Shown piece after piece: positions 9,147 to 18,609 of a stretch of DNA of 64,000 bases. The notes beneath the pieces are model-generated. The model was not told the DNA's origin, searched no databases, and saw nothing but the letters and a program-made list of their open reading frames with translations. The DNA is from CAWCDJ01 sp963836015. Lineage in GTDB: Bacteria; Acidobacteriota; Terriglobia; Bryobacterales; Bryobacteraceae. The stretch spans positions 62,001 to 126,000 of the forward strand of contig CAWIIF010000012.1 in the NCBI GenBank assembly GCA_963836015.1, given 5' to 3'. The position numbers were made by a program, and so were the translations under genes. Numbering within the stretch: the first letter of the stretch is position 1; each line of letters begins with the position of its first letter.

Positions 9147-9497
9147 ACAGCTTTACTACTGGCCGCCGTGGGTCTTTACGGCCTGATGGCATATTCGGTG
9201 CAGCAGCGTACTCCGGAGATCGGCATCCGGATGGCTTTGGGCGCCGGTCCGGCCGACGTGCGCGGAATGGTGGTCTGGCAGGGAATGCGCCTGGCGTTAC
9301 TGGGTATCCTCGCCGGGGTCCCCCTGGCGCTGGCCTTGACCCGCGTGATGGTGAGCATGATCTTCGGCATCTCATCCTGGGACCCCGCGGTCTTCGCCGC
9401 CATGGCCCTGCTGCTGGGCGCCGTCGCGCTGTTGGCCGCCTACGTTCCCTCGATTCGGGCGACGCGTGTGGACCCGGTGGAGGCCCTGCGCTGCTGA
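9141..9497 (+). pseudogene. 5'-truncated MacB/FtsX permease remnant
   Basis: Only the last 118 residues of an approximately 800-residue permease remain: TALLLAAVGLYGLMAYSV, the TPEIGIRMALGA loop, two further membrane segments and the ending YVPSIRATRVDPVEALRC. The full-length permease at 16-18.4 kb ends in the same way (SYVPARRATRVSPIATLRCE). Similarity extends upstream of the GTG at 9168 to about 9141 and then stops abruptly, at sequence resembling the edge of the hairpin repeat. No plausible start or signal precedes it. It is best read as a deletion remnant, although a short product from the GTG cannot be excluded. Confidence 0.8.
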
Positions 9498-9562
9498 GGT
9501 TTCTGTGGCCTGCCCACTCACTTGTGGTTCATTCGCTGTGGTTCGAGGAACGGCCCGACCGC

Positions 9563-9568
9563 TACAAT
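9563..9568 (+). promoter_or_regulatory. -10 box (TACAAT) of alr, close to the start codon
   Basis: TACAAT lies 7 bases before the GTG start of alr, so transcription would begin at or next to the start codon, giving a leaderless or nearly leaderless mRNA. No convincing -35 is seen. The same box and spacing precede the genes starting at 20655 (+) and 54505 (-). Confidence 0.4.
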
Positions 9569-9575
9569 CTAAGTA

Positions 9576-10706
9576 GTGTCCGCACCCTTCCGCTCCTACG
9601 TGCTGGTGTCGCGCCGGCAGATCGCCAGCAATTTCCAAAGCGTTCGCGCCGTGGTGGGCCCGAACGTGGAGGTTGCGGGCGTCGTCAAGGCGGACGCTTA
9701 TGGACACGGCGCGCTGGAAGTCTCGCGCGTGCTGGTGGCGGAGGGCGCGCGCTGGCTGGCGGTCAGCTCGGTGGATGAGGGCGTCCACCTGCGAAGCAGC
9801 GGCATCCATGAAACGCGCATCCTGGTCATGGGCGGCTTTCTCCCCTATGAAGGCGAAGCTCTCGCGGAGTACGACCTCACGCCGGCGGTGCACTCCCTGG
9901 AACAGATGCGGCAATTGGACGAGCTCGCCCAGGGGACGCGGAAGCCGATCCGCTACCACCTGAAGATCGATTCCGGCATGGGGAGGCTGGGGACACGCGC
10001 CTGCCCGGCGGAGATTCTGGCCGCGCTCGCGGGGATGCGAACCGCGCGCCTGGAGGGCCTGATGACCCATTTCGCCTCGGCCGCCGACTACACCAGCCCG
10101 CAGACCGACGAACAATTGATCTACTTCCACCGGATTCGCGATGAACTGCGGGCGGGCGGAGTCGAGGTCATGCATCTGCATACTTCCAGCACCAACGCCA
10201 TCGGCTATGGGCGCACCGAGGGCTGGCACAACATGGTGCGCGCCGGGCATGCCCTCTACGGATACCTGTCGCCGGCTCGCGGGAATGCCCCCGCGCCCCT
10301 GCTGTCGGTCCGGCCGGCGCTGACCTGGAAGGCCAAGCTCCTGGCGGTCAAGGATATTCCGGAAGGCGCCCTGGTGGGGTACGGCGGGACGTTTCGGGCG
10401 CCGCGGCCCATGCGCATCGGGATCCTGGGGGCGGGGTACGCCGACGGGCTGTTCCACCGTCTTTCCAACCGGGGCAAGGTGGTGGCCGACGGCAAACTGA
10501 CGTCCATCATCGGCACGATCTCGATGGACCTCACCACCATCGATCTCAGCCATACTTCCGCGCTCGGAACCGGTGACGAGGTGACCCTGCTCGGCGCGGA
10601 GGGCGATGCCTGCCTGGATGCCCAGCAGATCGCGAAGACCGCCGGGACGATCTCGTACAACATCCTGTGCAGCATCAGCGCACGGGTTCGCCGGGTGTAC
10701 ATTTAG
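9576..10706 (+). CDS. alr: Alanine racemase
   Basis: A 376-residue fold-type III PLP enzyme that interconverts L- and D-alanine for peptidoglycan. The PLP-binding lysine is in VVKADAYGHG (Lys38). The N-terminal TIM barrel includes HLKIDSGMGRLGT and LEGLMTHFASA, and the C-terminal domain carries VGYGGTF and the catalytic tyrosine in GAGYADG (about Tyr288). The start is a GTG with no Shine-Dalgarno sequence, and a TACAAT box ends 7 bases upstream, consistent with leaderless translation. The next gene (secreted unknown) begins 7 bases after the stop and is probably co-transcribed. Confidence 0.95.
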   Translation: MSAPFRSYVLVSRRQIASNFQSVRAVVGPNVEVAGVVKADAYGHGALEVSRVLVAEGARWLAVSSVDEGVHLRSSGIHETRILVMGGFLPYEGEALAEYDLTPAVHSLEQMRQLDELAQGTRKPIRYHLKIDSGMGRLGTRACPAEILAALAGMRTARLEGLMTHFASAADYTSPQTDEQLIYFHRIRDELRAGGVEVMHLHTSSTNAIGYGRTEGWHNMVRAGHALYGYLSPARGNAPAPLLSVRPALTWKAKLLAVKDIPEGALVGYGGTFRAPRPMRIGILGAGYADGLFHRLSNRGKVVADGKLTSIIGTISMDLTTIDLSHTSALGTGDEVTLLGAEGDACLDAQQIAKTAGTISYNILCSISARVRRVYI

Positions 10707-10713
10707 AGCTGCG

Positions 10714-11526
10714 ATGTCCCCGTTTCGTCCCGTACTCCTGGCGATATGCCTTGCGCCGGCCGCGGCGCCGCTGTCCGCCCAAAGCACGGCCCGCACCGAA
10801 TCGTTCATCGAGCAGCACATGGAGAAGGGCGATTCCATCATCGAAATCAGCAACACGGGTTACGAGCTGGCGGGCAGCCTGGTGCTCCGAAAGACCGTCC
10901 GTTCGCGGGAAGTGGTGGGCGACAAGGAGATGGAATCGGAGGTTTGGCTGGCGGCCTGGCCCCTGGGCGCGAATCTCACCGGAAAACCGCTCTACGAAGT
11001 GAAGACCGCGGGCACGGACGCGCACACGCGTAACGCGGAAGTATGGATCGTGGAGGACGCCACCGACCCGGACGTGCCGAGCTGGTCGGTTTACACCCTG
11101 GCCAACGGCAAACGTCTCTTCGAGACGTACGTGGAGCCGCTCGAGTTCGGGGTTTCGCGCGAGGACGGCACTCCGCGGTACGCCGGGCTGGAGGTACCTC
11201 CGGACGACGCGCCGGACCCCCGCCTGCGCGCCAAGAACGTCGTGGCCGTACTGAGCTATGCCGGCGCGGACCGGGTGGTGCGGGAGGCGCTGGTCACCTG
11301 CGACGATCCGGAGCGTGCGGCGCTGCTGCGCTCGTACTGGGACGAGGAACGGACGCTGGCGGTGTCGGACCGCACCGGAGGCCGGTTTCTGCGGATCACG
11401 TTTCGCGCGGCGTATCCCAGTCCGCCGGCAGAACAGATCATCACCATCCCCCTCGTCAAGGACGATCTGGATATCAGCCGGGCGGCCATTCCCAATGGAA
11501 TTCACATTTCCCCCTGGCGGCGCTGA
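10714..11526 (+). CDS. Secreted protein of unknown function
   Basis: A 270-residue protein with a clear signal peptide (MSPFRPVLLAICLAPAAAPLSAQ). I do not recognise the family. The mature part is rich in beta-strand-like segments, with conserved-looking stretches TGYELAGSLVLRKTVRSREV and EVWLAAWPLGANLTGKPLYE, and no membrane helix after the signal. It lies 7 bases after alr and about 90 bases before rpoN, so it is probably transcribed with alr. Codon use looks like its neighbours. The ATG is the only start that gives a signal peptide. Confidence 0.7.
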   Translation: MSPFRPVLLAICLAPAAAPLSAQSTARTESFIEQHMEKGDSIIEISNTGYELAGSLVLRKTVRSREVVGDKEMESEVWLAAWPLGANLTGKPLYEVKTAGTDAHTRNAEVWIVEDATDPDVPSWSVYTLANGKRLFETYVEPLEFGVSREDGTPRYAGLEVPPDDAPDPRLRAKNVVAVLSYAGADRVVREALVTCDDPERAALLRSYWDEERTLAVSDRTGGRFLRITFRAAYPSPPAEQIITIPLVKDDLDISRAAIPNGIHISPWRR

Positions 11527-11617
11527 TAACGGGGTAAAGAACGGCACTAAACTTGCAAGGGGATAACGCAGTTTGGAAGCTGGGAATGCGTTAATGGGGT
11601 GATATTATAGGAAGCGG

Positions 11618-13225
11618 ATGAGCTTACTGTCGCCAAGACTCCAATTGAAGGTTGCACAGAAGCAGATTCTGACCCCTGGTCTGGTGCAAATGGTCACCGT
11701 CCTTCAGCTTAACCGGCTGGAACTGAAGGAGATGATCACCCAAGAGATTGTCAAGAACCCGGTCCTGGAAGAGGCCGGCGAGGACGCTGGTGAAGAAGTT
11801 ACACCAGAGGAATTGCTGCCCATTCTCGAAGCGGAAACCCTGACCGACCCGGCCGACAAGCAGATCCTGGAAGCCGCGGTACTGAACGAAGCCAATTCGC
11901 TGAATGGCTCGGACGGCGATGTGGCGATCAACGGGAATCTCTTCCCGGACGCCGAGGAAGCGGCCGCGGCGGCGACGGTCGAGGCGGAAGCGCCTGCCTC
12001 GAACGATCCACTGCTGGAGACCCCGGCGGCCACCGATCCGTTCGACGAGATCGACTTCGGTTCGTTCTTCGACGATTATCTGGATCCCGGATATAAAAGC
12101 CCGGCTTCGGAATCGGTGGAAAAGCCCTCGTTCGAGACTTTCCTCTCGGCCCCGGTCACCCTGGGCGATTACCTGCGCTCGCAGTTGAGCGTCAGCATAA
12201 TCTCCGACCACATTCGCAATGCGGCCGAATCGATCATCGGCAACCTGGACGAAGACGGGTATGTTTCCGCCTCGCTGGAGGAAATTGCCGACGTCGGCGA
12301 GCACAAGCTGGAGGAAGTACAGGAAGCCCTGACGGTGGTGCAGGCGCTCGATCCGGCGGGGGTGGGCGCACGCAATCTGCGGGAATGCCTGCTGCTGCAG
12401 ATCGAAAGCGTCAACGGTAAGGGCGGGGTGGCCTGGCAGATCGTTTCCAGCCACATGCGGCTGCTGGAGACCCGGCAGTACAAGGAGATGGCGAAGCTGC
12501 TGGCCCGGCCCAACGAGCATATCGAGATTGCGGTCCAGATGATCCAGCACCTGAATCCGCGCCCCGGCCTGCGGTATTCGGGAGCGGGTGCGCGGGTGGT
12601 GGAGCCGGACGTCTATTTCACCAAGGACGGCGACGATTACATCATCCAGATGAACGACGAGGATGTGCCGCAGCTCCGGCTCAACGCCCAGTACCGCCGG
12701 ATGCTGGACCGCGAGAACGGAGCCACCAAGGAAGTCCGGGACTACGTCCGCGAGCGGTACACCTCGGCCATCCAGCTGATGAAGAACATCGAGCAGCGGA
12801 AGCAGACCATCCTGAAGGTCTGCCAGGCGATTGTGCGGCGGCAATCGGAATTTCTGTCTCACGGACTCGACCAGCTCAAGCCGATGATGATCAAAGAGGT
12901 GGCCGAAGAGGTGGGCGTACACCCCTCCACGGTCAGCCGCGCGGTCGCCAGCAAGTACGTTCACACGCCGCAGGGCGTTTTCGAGCTTCGATACTTCTTC
13001 TCGGAGGCGGTGCAGGGACCCCAGGGAGGCGGCACGCCGCTGCTGCTTCTGAAGCGCAAGGTGAAGAGAATGATCGAGGAGGAAGATCGCTCCAAACCCT
13101 TGACCGACGAGCAGATCACCATGCTGCTGCAGGGCGAGGGGATCAACGTCACCCGGCGTACGGTTGCGAAATACCGGGAAGACATGAAAATCCCGTCGAC
13201 CCACCAGCGCCGCGTCCGCAATTAG
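11618..13225 (+). CDS. rpoN: RNA polymerase sigma-54 factor
   Basis: A 535-residue protein with all three RpoN regions. Region I is the Gln/Leu-rich activator-binding part (RLQLKVAQKQILTPGLVQMV). An acidic, low-complexity region II spans about 50-170. Region III contains the core-binding domain, the helix-turn-helix IKEVAEEVGVHPSTVSRA and the RpoN box RRTVAKYREDMKIP near residue 513, which reads the -24 element. It directs transcription at -24/-12 promoters with AAA+ activators; none is encoded in this window. It is followed by hpf and rapZ, a gene order widely conserved in proteobacteria. AGGAAG precedes the ATG. Confidence 0.97.
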   Translation: MSLLSPRLQLKVAQKQILTPGLVQMVTVLQLNRLELKEMITQEIVKNPVLEEAGEDAGEEVTPEELLPILEAETLTDPADKQILEAAVLNEANSLNGSDGDVAINGNLFPDAEEAAAAATVEAEAPASNDPLLETPAATDPFDEIDFGSFFDDYLDPGYKSPASESVEKPSFETFLSAPVTLGDYLRSQLSVSIISDHIRNAAESIIGNLDEDGYVSASLEEIADVGEHKLEEVQEALTVVQALDPAGVGARNLRECLLLQIESVNGKGGVAWQIVSSHMRLLETRQYKEMAKLLARPNEHIEIAVQMIQHLNPRPGLRYSGAGARVVEPDVYFTKDGDDYIIQMNDEDVPQLRLNAQYRRMLDRENGATKEVRDYVRERYTSAIQLMKNIEQRKQTILKVCQAIVRRQSEFLSHGLDQLKPMMIKEVAEEVGVHPSTVSRAVASKYVHTPQGVFELRYFFSEAVQGPQGGGTPLLLLKRKVKRMIEEEDRSKPLTDEQITMLLQGEGINVTRRTVAKYREDMKIPSTHQRRVRN

Positions 13226-13335
13226 GCATTTCGGCCAACCTCTGTGGCCGTGAATGGCCGCTCGCCCGGCAGGAACCGCGTTATAACAAAAGAGGGGTGA
13301 TATTTCGGCCCTCTCGGAGCCGGAAGGGAGAACCC

Positions 13336-13872
13336 ATGAAGATCACGTACACAGGCAGACAGGTAGAACTGGCGCCTGCCCAGTTAAAAAAGCTGGAAGC
13401 CCGTTTCGCCAAGATCGGGAAGCTTCTGGATGGGCGGCGAGAGGTGGAAACTCACGTGATTTTGTCACTGGAGCGGCATCTGCACTGCGCGGAAGCGACT
13501 ATTAACTACTACAACCACCAGATGGTTGGGGTGGGCTCGAACAGCGATCTCTTCAACGCCATAGCGGCCGCCGCCGAGAAACTGGAAAAGCAGGCGGTCA
13601 AGGCCCGCACCAAGTGGCGCGACACCAAGCGCACCCCGCGGAAGGCCCAGCCGGAGGTGGCTGCCCCAGCCGTTCCCACGCCCGAGGCGGAGGTCGAAGG
13701 GCGTGTCTACCGCGTCAACCACCATCAGAAGCGGAAGCCGATGACGCTCGACGAGGCCTTGCTCGAGATGGATAAGAGCCGCGATTACCTGGTGTACCGC
13801 GATGCCGAGACCGACCGCGTCTCCGTGCTGGTGAGACGCCGCGACGGGAATTTCGACCTGGTCGAGGCGTAG
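13336..13872 (+). CDS. hpf: Long-form ribosome hibernation promoting factor
   Basis: A 178-residue protein. The N-terminal RaiA/YfiA domain (MKITYTGRQVELAPAQLKKLE to about residue 105) binds the 30S decoding region. A Pro/Ala-rich linker leads to a C-terminal domain (about 128-178) with VNHHQKRKPMTLDEALLEM and RDYLVYRDAETDRVSVLVRR, which dimerises ribosomes into 100S particles in the long form. Length and the second domain identify the long HPF type. GGGAG sits 7 bases before the ATG. It lies between rpoN and rapZ, and may be driven from its own promoter (TATAAC at 13282) as well as from rpoN. Confidence 0.93.
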   Translation: MKITYTGRQVELAPAQLKKLEARFAKIGKLLDGRREVETHVILSLERHLHCAEATINYYNHQMVGVGSNSDLFNAIAAAAEKLEKQAVKARTKWRDTKRTPRKAQPEVAAPAVPTPEAEVEGRVYRVNHHQKRKPMTLDEALLEMDKSRDYLVYRDAETDRVSVLVRRRDGNFDLVEA

Positions 13873-13881
13873 CGGAAACGA

Positions 13882-14787
13882 ATGAAAAAAGAGCCTGCGC
13901 CGCCCGCGAGGCCGTCCCCCGCGATCAAGCCGGAGGTGGTCGTCATCACGGGCCTGAGCGGTTCCGGCAAGGGTAGTGTGCTCAAGGATCTCGAAGATCT
14001 GGGCTACTACGCGGTAGACAACCTTCCGGTCGAACTCATTCCCAAGCTGGCGGAATTGACCCGCGACAACCCGAGCATTGCCGCCGCGGCACTGGTGGTG
14101 GATGTGCGGGAAGGCGAGGGGCTGAAGCGCTTTCCCGAGATTTACGGCACTATCAAAGGCTCCGTAAATGCCCGGCTGGTTTTTCTGGAGGCGGACGCGG
14201 AGGTCATCGCCCGCCGTTTCAGCGAAACCCGGCGGCCGCATCCCCTGGGCACCGGTAGGTCCATCTTCAAGAGCATCCGTTCCGAAAGAACCAAGCTGGC
14301 GCCCATACGCGCCATGGCAGACCTGATTATCAACACCTCGAAGTTCACGGTTCACGAGCTTCGCGAGTTCATCGGCGAACGGTTCCGCGGCCAGGGCGAG
14401 GGATCGAAGATCATGATCTACGTCACCAGTTTCGGCTACCGGCATGGAGTGCCCCCGGATAGCGACCTGGTCTTCGACGTGCGGTTCCTACCCAATCCGA
14501 ACTACATTCCGCGGTTCAAACACAAGACCGGGCGGAACCCTTCGGTCGCGAAATACATCCGCTCATTTCCGCAGACCGTGGAGTTCATCGAGAGGATTTC
14601 CGACCTGCTGATCTACCTGCTTCCGCACTATATCCGCGAGGGCAAAAGCTATCTCACGATTGCCTTTGGCTGTACCGGCGGCCAGCACCGGTCGGTGATG
14701 ATTGCGGAGCAGATCCGAAAAAACCTGACCGAGGCCGGTTTCACCGCGAAAATCAGTCACCGCGATATCGCCAAGGGCCATCGCTAA
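13882..14787 (+). CDS. rapZ: RapZ-type RNase adapter / nucleotide-binding protein
   Basis: A 301-residue P-loop protein. The N-terminal kinase-like domain has Walker A GLSGSGKG (residues 24-31) and LGYYAVDNLPVELIP. The C-terminal domain has the family signature FGCTGGQHRSV, followed by the ISHRDI segment. In E. coli RapZ steers GlmY/GlmZ RNA processing and so controls glucosamine-6-phosphate synthesis. Outside the enterobacteria the protein is conserved next to rpoN and hpf, but its role is less clear. It starts 9 bases after hpf. No PTS genes accompany it here, unlike in proteobacteria. Confidence 0.93.
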   Translation: MKKEPAPPARPSPAIKPEVVVITGLSGSGKGSVLKDLEDLGYYAVDNLPVELIPKLAELTRDNPSIAAAALVVDVREGEGLKRFPEIYGTIKGSVNARLVFLEADAEVIARRFSETRRPHPLGTGRSIFKSIRSERTKLAPIRAMADLIINTSKFTVHELREFIGERFRGQGEGSKIMIYVTSFGYRHGVPPDSDLVFDVRFLPNPNYIPRFKHKTGRNPSVAKYIRSFPQTVEFIERISDLLIYLLPHYIREGKSYLTIAFGCTGGQHRSVMIAEQIRKNLTEAGFTAKISHRDIAKGHR

Positions 14788-14802
14788 GAGGGCGCCGGCA
14801 GT

Positions 14803-15891
14803 CTATAACGCGGCGACCAGGTCGATGGTCGCCCCGGCCAGGATCTTCGACGCGGGCCCGCCATTTGCGGGAATCCGGTGCACGTCGATGCCGTTTGAAT
14901 AGATTACCGAGCCGTCACCGGCGAGGTCAAACGACAGGACGCCCGCGGCAATCGTTTCCGCCTTTTCAGCCTCCGGAGCATGTCGCATCAGGAGCCAGGA
15001 ATCAGGGGTCTTGACGACCTTTTCGCCGGCGTCTTTCACTCTGACGTGGGGCTGCCCGGTGCGCCGCTCCACGGACAGTTCGATCAGCTTCCCGATGGCC
15101 CACAGGATGCGAAACGGCAGCAGGACGGTAGCTTGCAGAGCAGCCCAGGGATCGACCGGTTGGGGCGCCGTACCGGCAGGCCTGCGGATGTAGTACAGAG
15201 TTCCGCCGGAGCCGATCCGCGGCCAGAGAAAATCGAAATTGGCGTCCCCGGCAAGGCACGAGATGTCGCCTGTATCCAGATCCAGTTGTTGGATGGCGGA
15301 GGGTCCATAGCCCGAGAAACGGGCCTGCGAGTCCCGCGCGAGACCGGCGCTCTGAAATATCAGGCGGCGGCCCGGCCCGGGGGCCCAACGCGGCGCCTGG
15401 TCTACGGATTCGCCGTCGGTGACCTCGGTCAGATCCGATCCGTCCGTTTTCAACACCGCAAGATTCGCCATTCCACCGGGATGGTGGATGGACACGGCGA
15501 CCACGGAACCGTCCGGATGCGCGTCCAGATGGCGAGCGCGAAAATCGGCGGTGTGAAACAACCGCTTTTCGACGCCGGCGGCATCCCTGGCGAACACCCC
15601 GCTGATTTCGTCGGTTTCAAGGGTATACAACAGCTCACCCGGTTGGAGTCCCCGCGTGACGCTCGTGATGGCGATCCGGAACTCGCTCGGATCACGTTCC
15701 GCGGGTACCCGCAGGGCGCGGCTCAGGCTCTGTCCTCCGCGGCCCTGCAGCTTCCAGGCATTCCGGTTATGTATCTGGACCGCGCGGTCCCTGAGAGAAC
15801 GCCCGAAAGGGCTCTCCAGGATCTCGCCGGCGCCGCCGCGCTGCAGGTAGAGCTGCCCTCGGGAAATGTAGGCCAGAAACGGTTCGGTCAC
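14803..15891 (-). CDS. Unknown protein with probable beta-propeller (WD40/TolB-like) repeats
   Basis: A protein of about 362 residues if it starts at the GTG at 15891 (VTEPFLAYISRGQLYL); a TTG at 15936 would add 15 residues. Repeated beta-strand blocks of the type 'A-P-R-W-A-P-G-P-G-R-R-L-I-F-Q' and 'GGTLYYIRRP' resemble TolB/WD40-like propeller blades. Near residue 270 a hydrophobic helix (LLPFRILWAIGKLIELSV) is followed by a charged stretch, which could anchor it to the membrane. There is no signal peptide. It converges on rapZ with 15 bases between stops and lies downstream of a permease on the same strand. Function unknown. Confidence 0.65.
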   Translation of the reverse strand: MTEPFLAYISRGQLYLQRGGAGEILESPFGRSLRDRAVQIHNRNAWKLQGRGGQSLSRALRVPAERDPSEFRIAITSVTRGLQPGELLYTLETDEISGVFARDAAGVEKRLFHTADFRARHLDAHPDGSVVAVSIHHPGGMANLAVLKTDGSDLTEVTDGESVDQAPRWAPGPGRRLIFQSAGLARDSQARFSGYGPSAIQQLDLDTGDISCLAGDANFDFLWPRIGSGGTLYYIRRPAGTAPQPVDPWAALQATVLLPFRILWAIGKLIELSVERRTGQPHVRVKDAGEKVVKTPDSWLLMRHAPEAEKAETIAAGVLSFDLAGDGSVIYSNGIDVHRIPANGGPASKILAGATIDLVAAL

Positions 15892-15982
15892 GGATATCCA
15901 GCTTCTATTCTCCGGACTGGCCCCGTCCCCGCACAAGTTAACGAAGGTTCACACGGTTTGGATACCGTTCTCCTGCCGGTTT

Positions 15983-18430
15983 CTACTCACATCGCAGCGT
16001 AGCGATCGGCGACACTCGCGTGGCGCGCCGTGCCGGAACGTAACTGGCCGCGATCGCGACGATGAGAAGCGCCAGTGCGACGCCTGCGAAAGTCGCCGGG
16101 TCGGTCGGCGCCACGCCGTAGAGCATCCCGGACATCAGCCTCGTCAGGGCGGCCGCCCCGGCGCACCCCAGCAGGACCCCGAGGGCTCCAAGCAGCAGCG
16201 CCTTGCCGATTACCAGCCGGAGAATGTCGATACGCGCGGCTCCCATCGCGATTCGAACCCCGATTTCGTGGCGGCGCAGGTTAACGGCATAGGACATCAC
16301 GCCGTAGATGCCGACGCTCGCGAGTACCAGGGCGAGGCCGGCGAAGATGGCCAGGAGCTGCAAGTTCAGCCGCCGCGAGGCGACCGAGTCCGCGACGAGC
16401 TGCCCGGCGGTGCCGACACCGGAGACCACGGCGCTCGGATCCAATTCGGCGACCGCGCGGCGCACCGCGGAGGTGAGCGCGGCCGGGTCACCATGAGTCC
16501 GCACGGCAAGCGCGAGGCTTCTGAAGGGCGAATGGTAGACGGAGAAGAAGAACGTCGGCGACATCTCCTGGTCCGGCCCGTAATCGCGGGTGTCTCCCAC
16601 CACTCCAATGATGGTCATTCGCGGCCCGTGCATCTCGGGAAAACCGAACCGGAAGGTTTTGCCGACGGGATCCTCGCCCGGCCAGTAACGGCGGGCCATA
16701 GTTTCGTTGATGACGACCCGGAACTCGTTCTTTTGGAACCACTCCATGATCTGCTCCCGCCGGAAGTTGGTGACACGGCCATCGGCGGGGGTAAAGAGCC
16801 GCCCTTTGAGCAGCGGGATGCCCATCGTGCGGAAATACTCCGGGGACGCCACGCGCTGATCCGCGCCCGGCACCTGGCCGCGCGGCGGCACAGGCTTGTC
16901 GTCGCGGTAGAACGCCGCCGACGAAAAGAATCCGCTGAGGGGAAGGTGGTTGACGCACCCTGCCGACTTCACTCCGGGAAGCGCCTGGACCCGCTCCACC
17001 AGCCGTGTGAAGAAAGCCGCGGCCGCTTCCGGCGTGGTCGCCTCGGAATCCGGCAGGCTGACCTGCGCGGTGAGCAGGTTTTCGGTTTGGAACCCGAGAC
17101 CCACGCTCATGAGGCGGTCGAGCGTGCGCAGCAGCAGTCCCGCGCCCACCAGCAGCACGAGGGCCAGCGCGATTTCGGAAACGACCAGCGCGTCGCGCAG
17201 GCGGCCCTGCGACGACCCGGCGGTCGCGCGCGTGCCCTCCCTCACGGCTTCGACCGGGCTCAGGCGCAGCGCGTCCATCGCGGGAGCGAGCCCGAACAGC
17301 ACCCCGGTCAAGAGGGAAGTCGCGAGGGTGAAAGCGAGCACGCGCCAGTCGATGCCCAATCCGCCGGCGGCGATGGATGCGGGAACCAGGCGGATGAGGC
17401 CGGCGAAGCTCCAGCGCGCCAGCAGGACTCCGAGCGCACCGCCGCCGAGGGCCAGCAGCACGCTCTCGGAGAGCAGTTGCCGCAGCACCTGGCAGCGCGA
17501 GGCGCCCAGGGCCACGCGAATCCCCATCTCCCGCCTGCGTCCGGCAGCCCGCGCGAGCAGCAGGTTGGCCACGTTGACGCACGCGATCAGCAGTACCAGG
17601 CACACGGCGCCGAGCAGCAGAAACACGGGTCGCCGCGATTCGCCCGCCAGGCGCTCACGCAGGGGCATCACTCGCACCCCGAGCCCGGCGTTGGAGGCGG
17701 GATACGCCTGCTCCAATGCCTTCGCGATCGTGCTCATCTGCGCCTGAGCTTTCTCGATCGTCGCACCTGGCCGGATCCGCGCGACCACGTAGAGGTTATT
17801 GTGATTGTCGCGGCGATAGAGAACAAATGTCTCGAGCACGTTGGCGATCGGGACGAAGACCTCCGCCGGGCGGTAGAACCGAAAGTCCGGGGGTAGCACT
17901 CCGATGACCGTGTAAGCAACGCGGTTCACCGAGATGCTTTTTCCCAAGACGTTGGGGTCTGCGCCGAAGCGGCTCTGCCAGGCTCGATGCGTGAGGATGG
18001 CTACCGGCACGGCGCCTTTCGTATCGTCTTCGCTCCGAAAGCCGCGACCAAGCAGCGGCTTCGTGCCGAAGACGCGGAAGAAGTCGGCGCCCACATAGCC
18101 CACCGGAACACGCTCCGCGGTCTGCGAGACCTCCAGCGTAGCGTCGTAGACGATCGTGGCAGCCATGCTTGTGAATGCGTCGGCCTGTTTCCGCCAGTCC
18201 AGATAATTCGGATACGATACGGAGCTAAGGCCATTGCCGCGGCTCTCGGCGATCTCGACCAGTTGTTGGGCGTCCGGGTATGGCAAAGGGCGCAGGAAGA
18301 CGGCGTTGACCACGCTGAAAATGGCCGTGTTCGCGCCGATGCCGAGCGCCAGCGCGACGATGGCGGCGGCGGCGAAACCCCGTGATTTCACGAGTGAACG
18401 CAGAGCAAACCTCAAATCATTGACGGGCAT
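15983..18430 (-). CDS. MacB/FtsX-family (ADOP-type) permease, full length
   Basis: An 815-residue membrane protein with the duplicated FtsX architecture: a first membrane helix (VALALGIGANTAIFSVVNAV), a periplasmic MacB_PCD domain, three membrane helices, then a second helix, periplasmic domain and three-helix set ending SYVPARRATRVSPIATLRCE. No ATPase gene is adjacent, which fits the 'orphan duplicated' permeases common in Acidobacteriota. It lacks the N-terminal soluble helix of the PadR-linked type at the left edge. The ATG at 18430 is chosen because the membrane-proximal MPVNDLRFALRSLV motif begins there and AGGT precedes it; the in-frame extension to 18529 looks non-coding. Substrate unknown. 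Confidence 0.9.
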   Translation of the reverse strand: MPVNDLRFALRSLVKSRGFAAAAIVALALGIGANTAIFSVVNAVFLRPLPYPDAQQLVEIAESRGNGLSSVSYPNYLDWRKQADAFTSMAATIVYDATLEVSQTAERVPVGYVGADFFRVFGTKPLLGRGFRSEDDTKGAVPVAILTHRAWQSRFGADPNVLGKSISVNRVAYTVIGVLPPDFRFYRPAEVFVPIANVLETFVLYRRDNHNNLYVVARIRPGATIEKAQAQMSTIAKALEQAYPASNAGLGVRVMPLRERLAGESRRPVFLLLGAVCLVLLIACVNVANLLLARAAGRRREMGIRVALGASRCQVLRQLLSESVLLALGGGALGVLLARWSFAGLIRLVPASIAAGGLGIDWRVLAFTLATSLLTGVLFGLAPAMDALRLSPVEAVREGTRATAGSSQGRLRDALVVSEIALALVLLVGAGLLLRTLDRLMSVGLGFQTENLLTAQVSLPDSEATTPEAAAAFFTRLVERVQALPGVKSAGCVNHLPLSGFFSSAAFYRDDKPVPPRGQVPGADQRVASPEYFRTMGIPLLKGRLFTPADGRVTNFRREQIMEWFQKNEFRVVINETMARRYWPGEDPVGKTFRFGFPEMHGPRMTIIGVVGDTRDYGPDQEMSPTFFFSVYHSPFRSLALAVRTHGDPAALTSAVRRAVAELDPSAVVSGVGTAGQLVADSVASRRLNLQLLAIFAGLALVLASVGIYGVMSYAVNLRRHEIGVRIAMGAARIDILRLVIGKALLLGALGVLLGCAGAAALTRLMSGMLYGVAPTDPATFAGVALALLIVAIAASYVPARRATRVSPIATLRCE

Positions 18431-18609
18431 ATTCGCACCTAACCAGTTCCTACGATTCTCCAAATATTTCAGTTCCAGATAATTAGAGATATAACTCCGA
18501 TTGCAAGCGGACGCATCCCCCGGGGGCATCGAAGCTGCCTCGCCGGCGGTTGAGGTAAGATCGGTGAGGAAATTTTCCGCGAGTTTGTTTCAACGCCAAG
18601 GAGTTCATC

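Noticed and set aside
11565..11592. AACGCA ... TGCGTT inverted repeat upstream of rpoN
   Set aside because: Only six-base arms 16 bases apart; expected by chance in a window this size.
13241..13262. Possible sigma-54 promoter (TGGCCGTGAATGGCC) before hpf
   Set aside because: The GG and GC pairs are not 10 bases apart and the sequence is just a short hairpin; a TATAAC box downstream is a better candidate.
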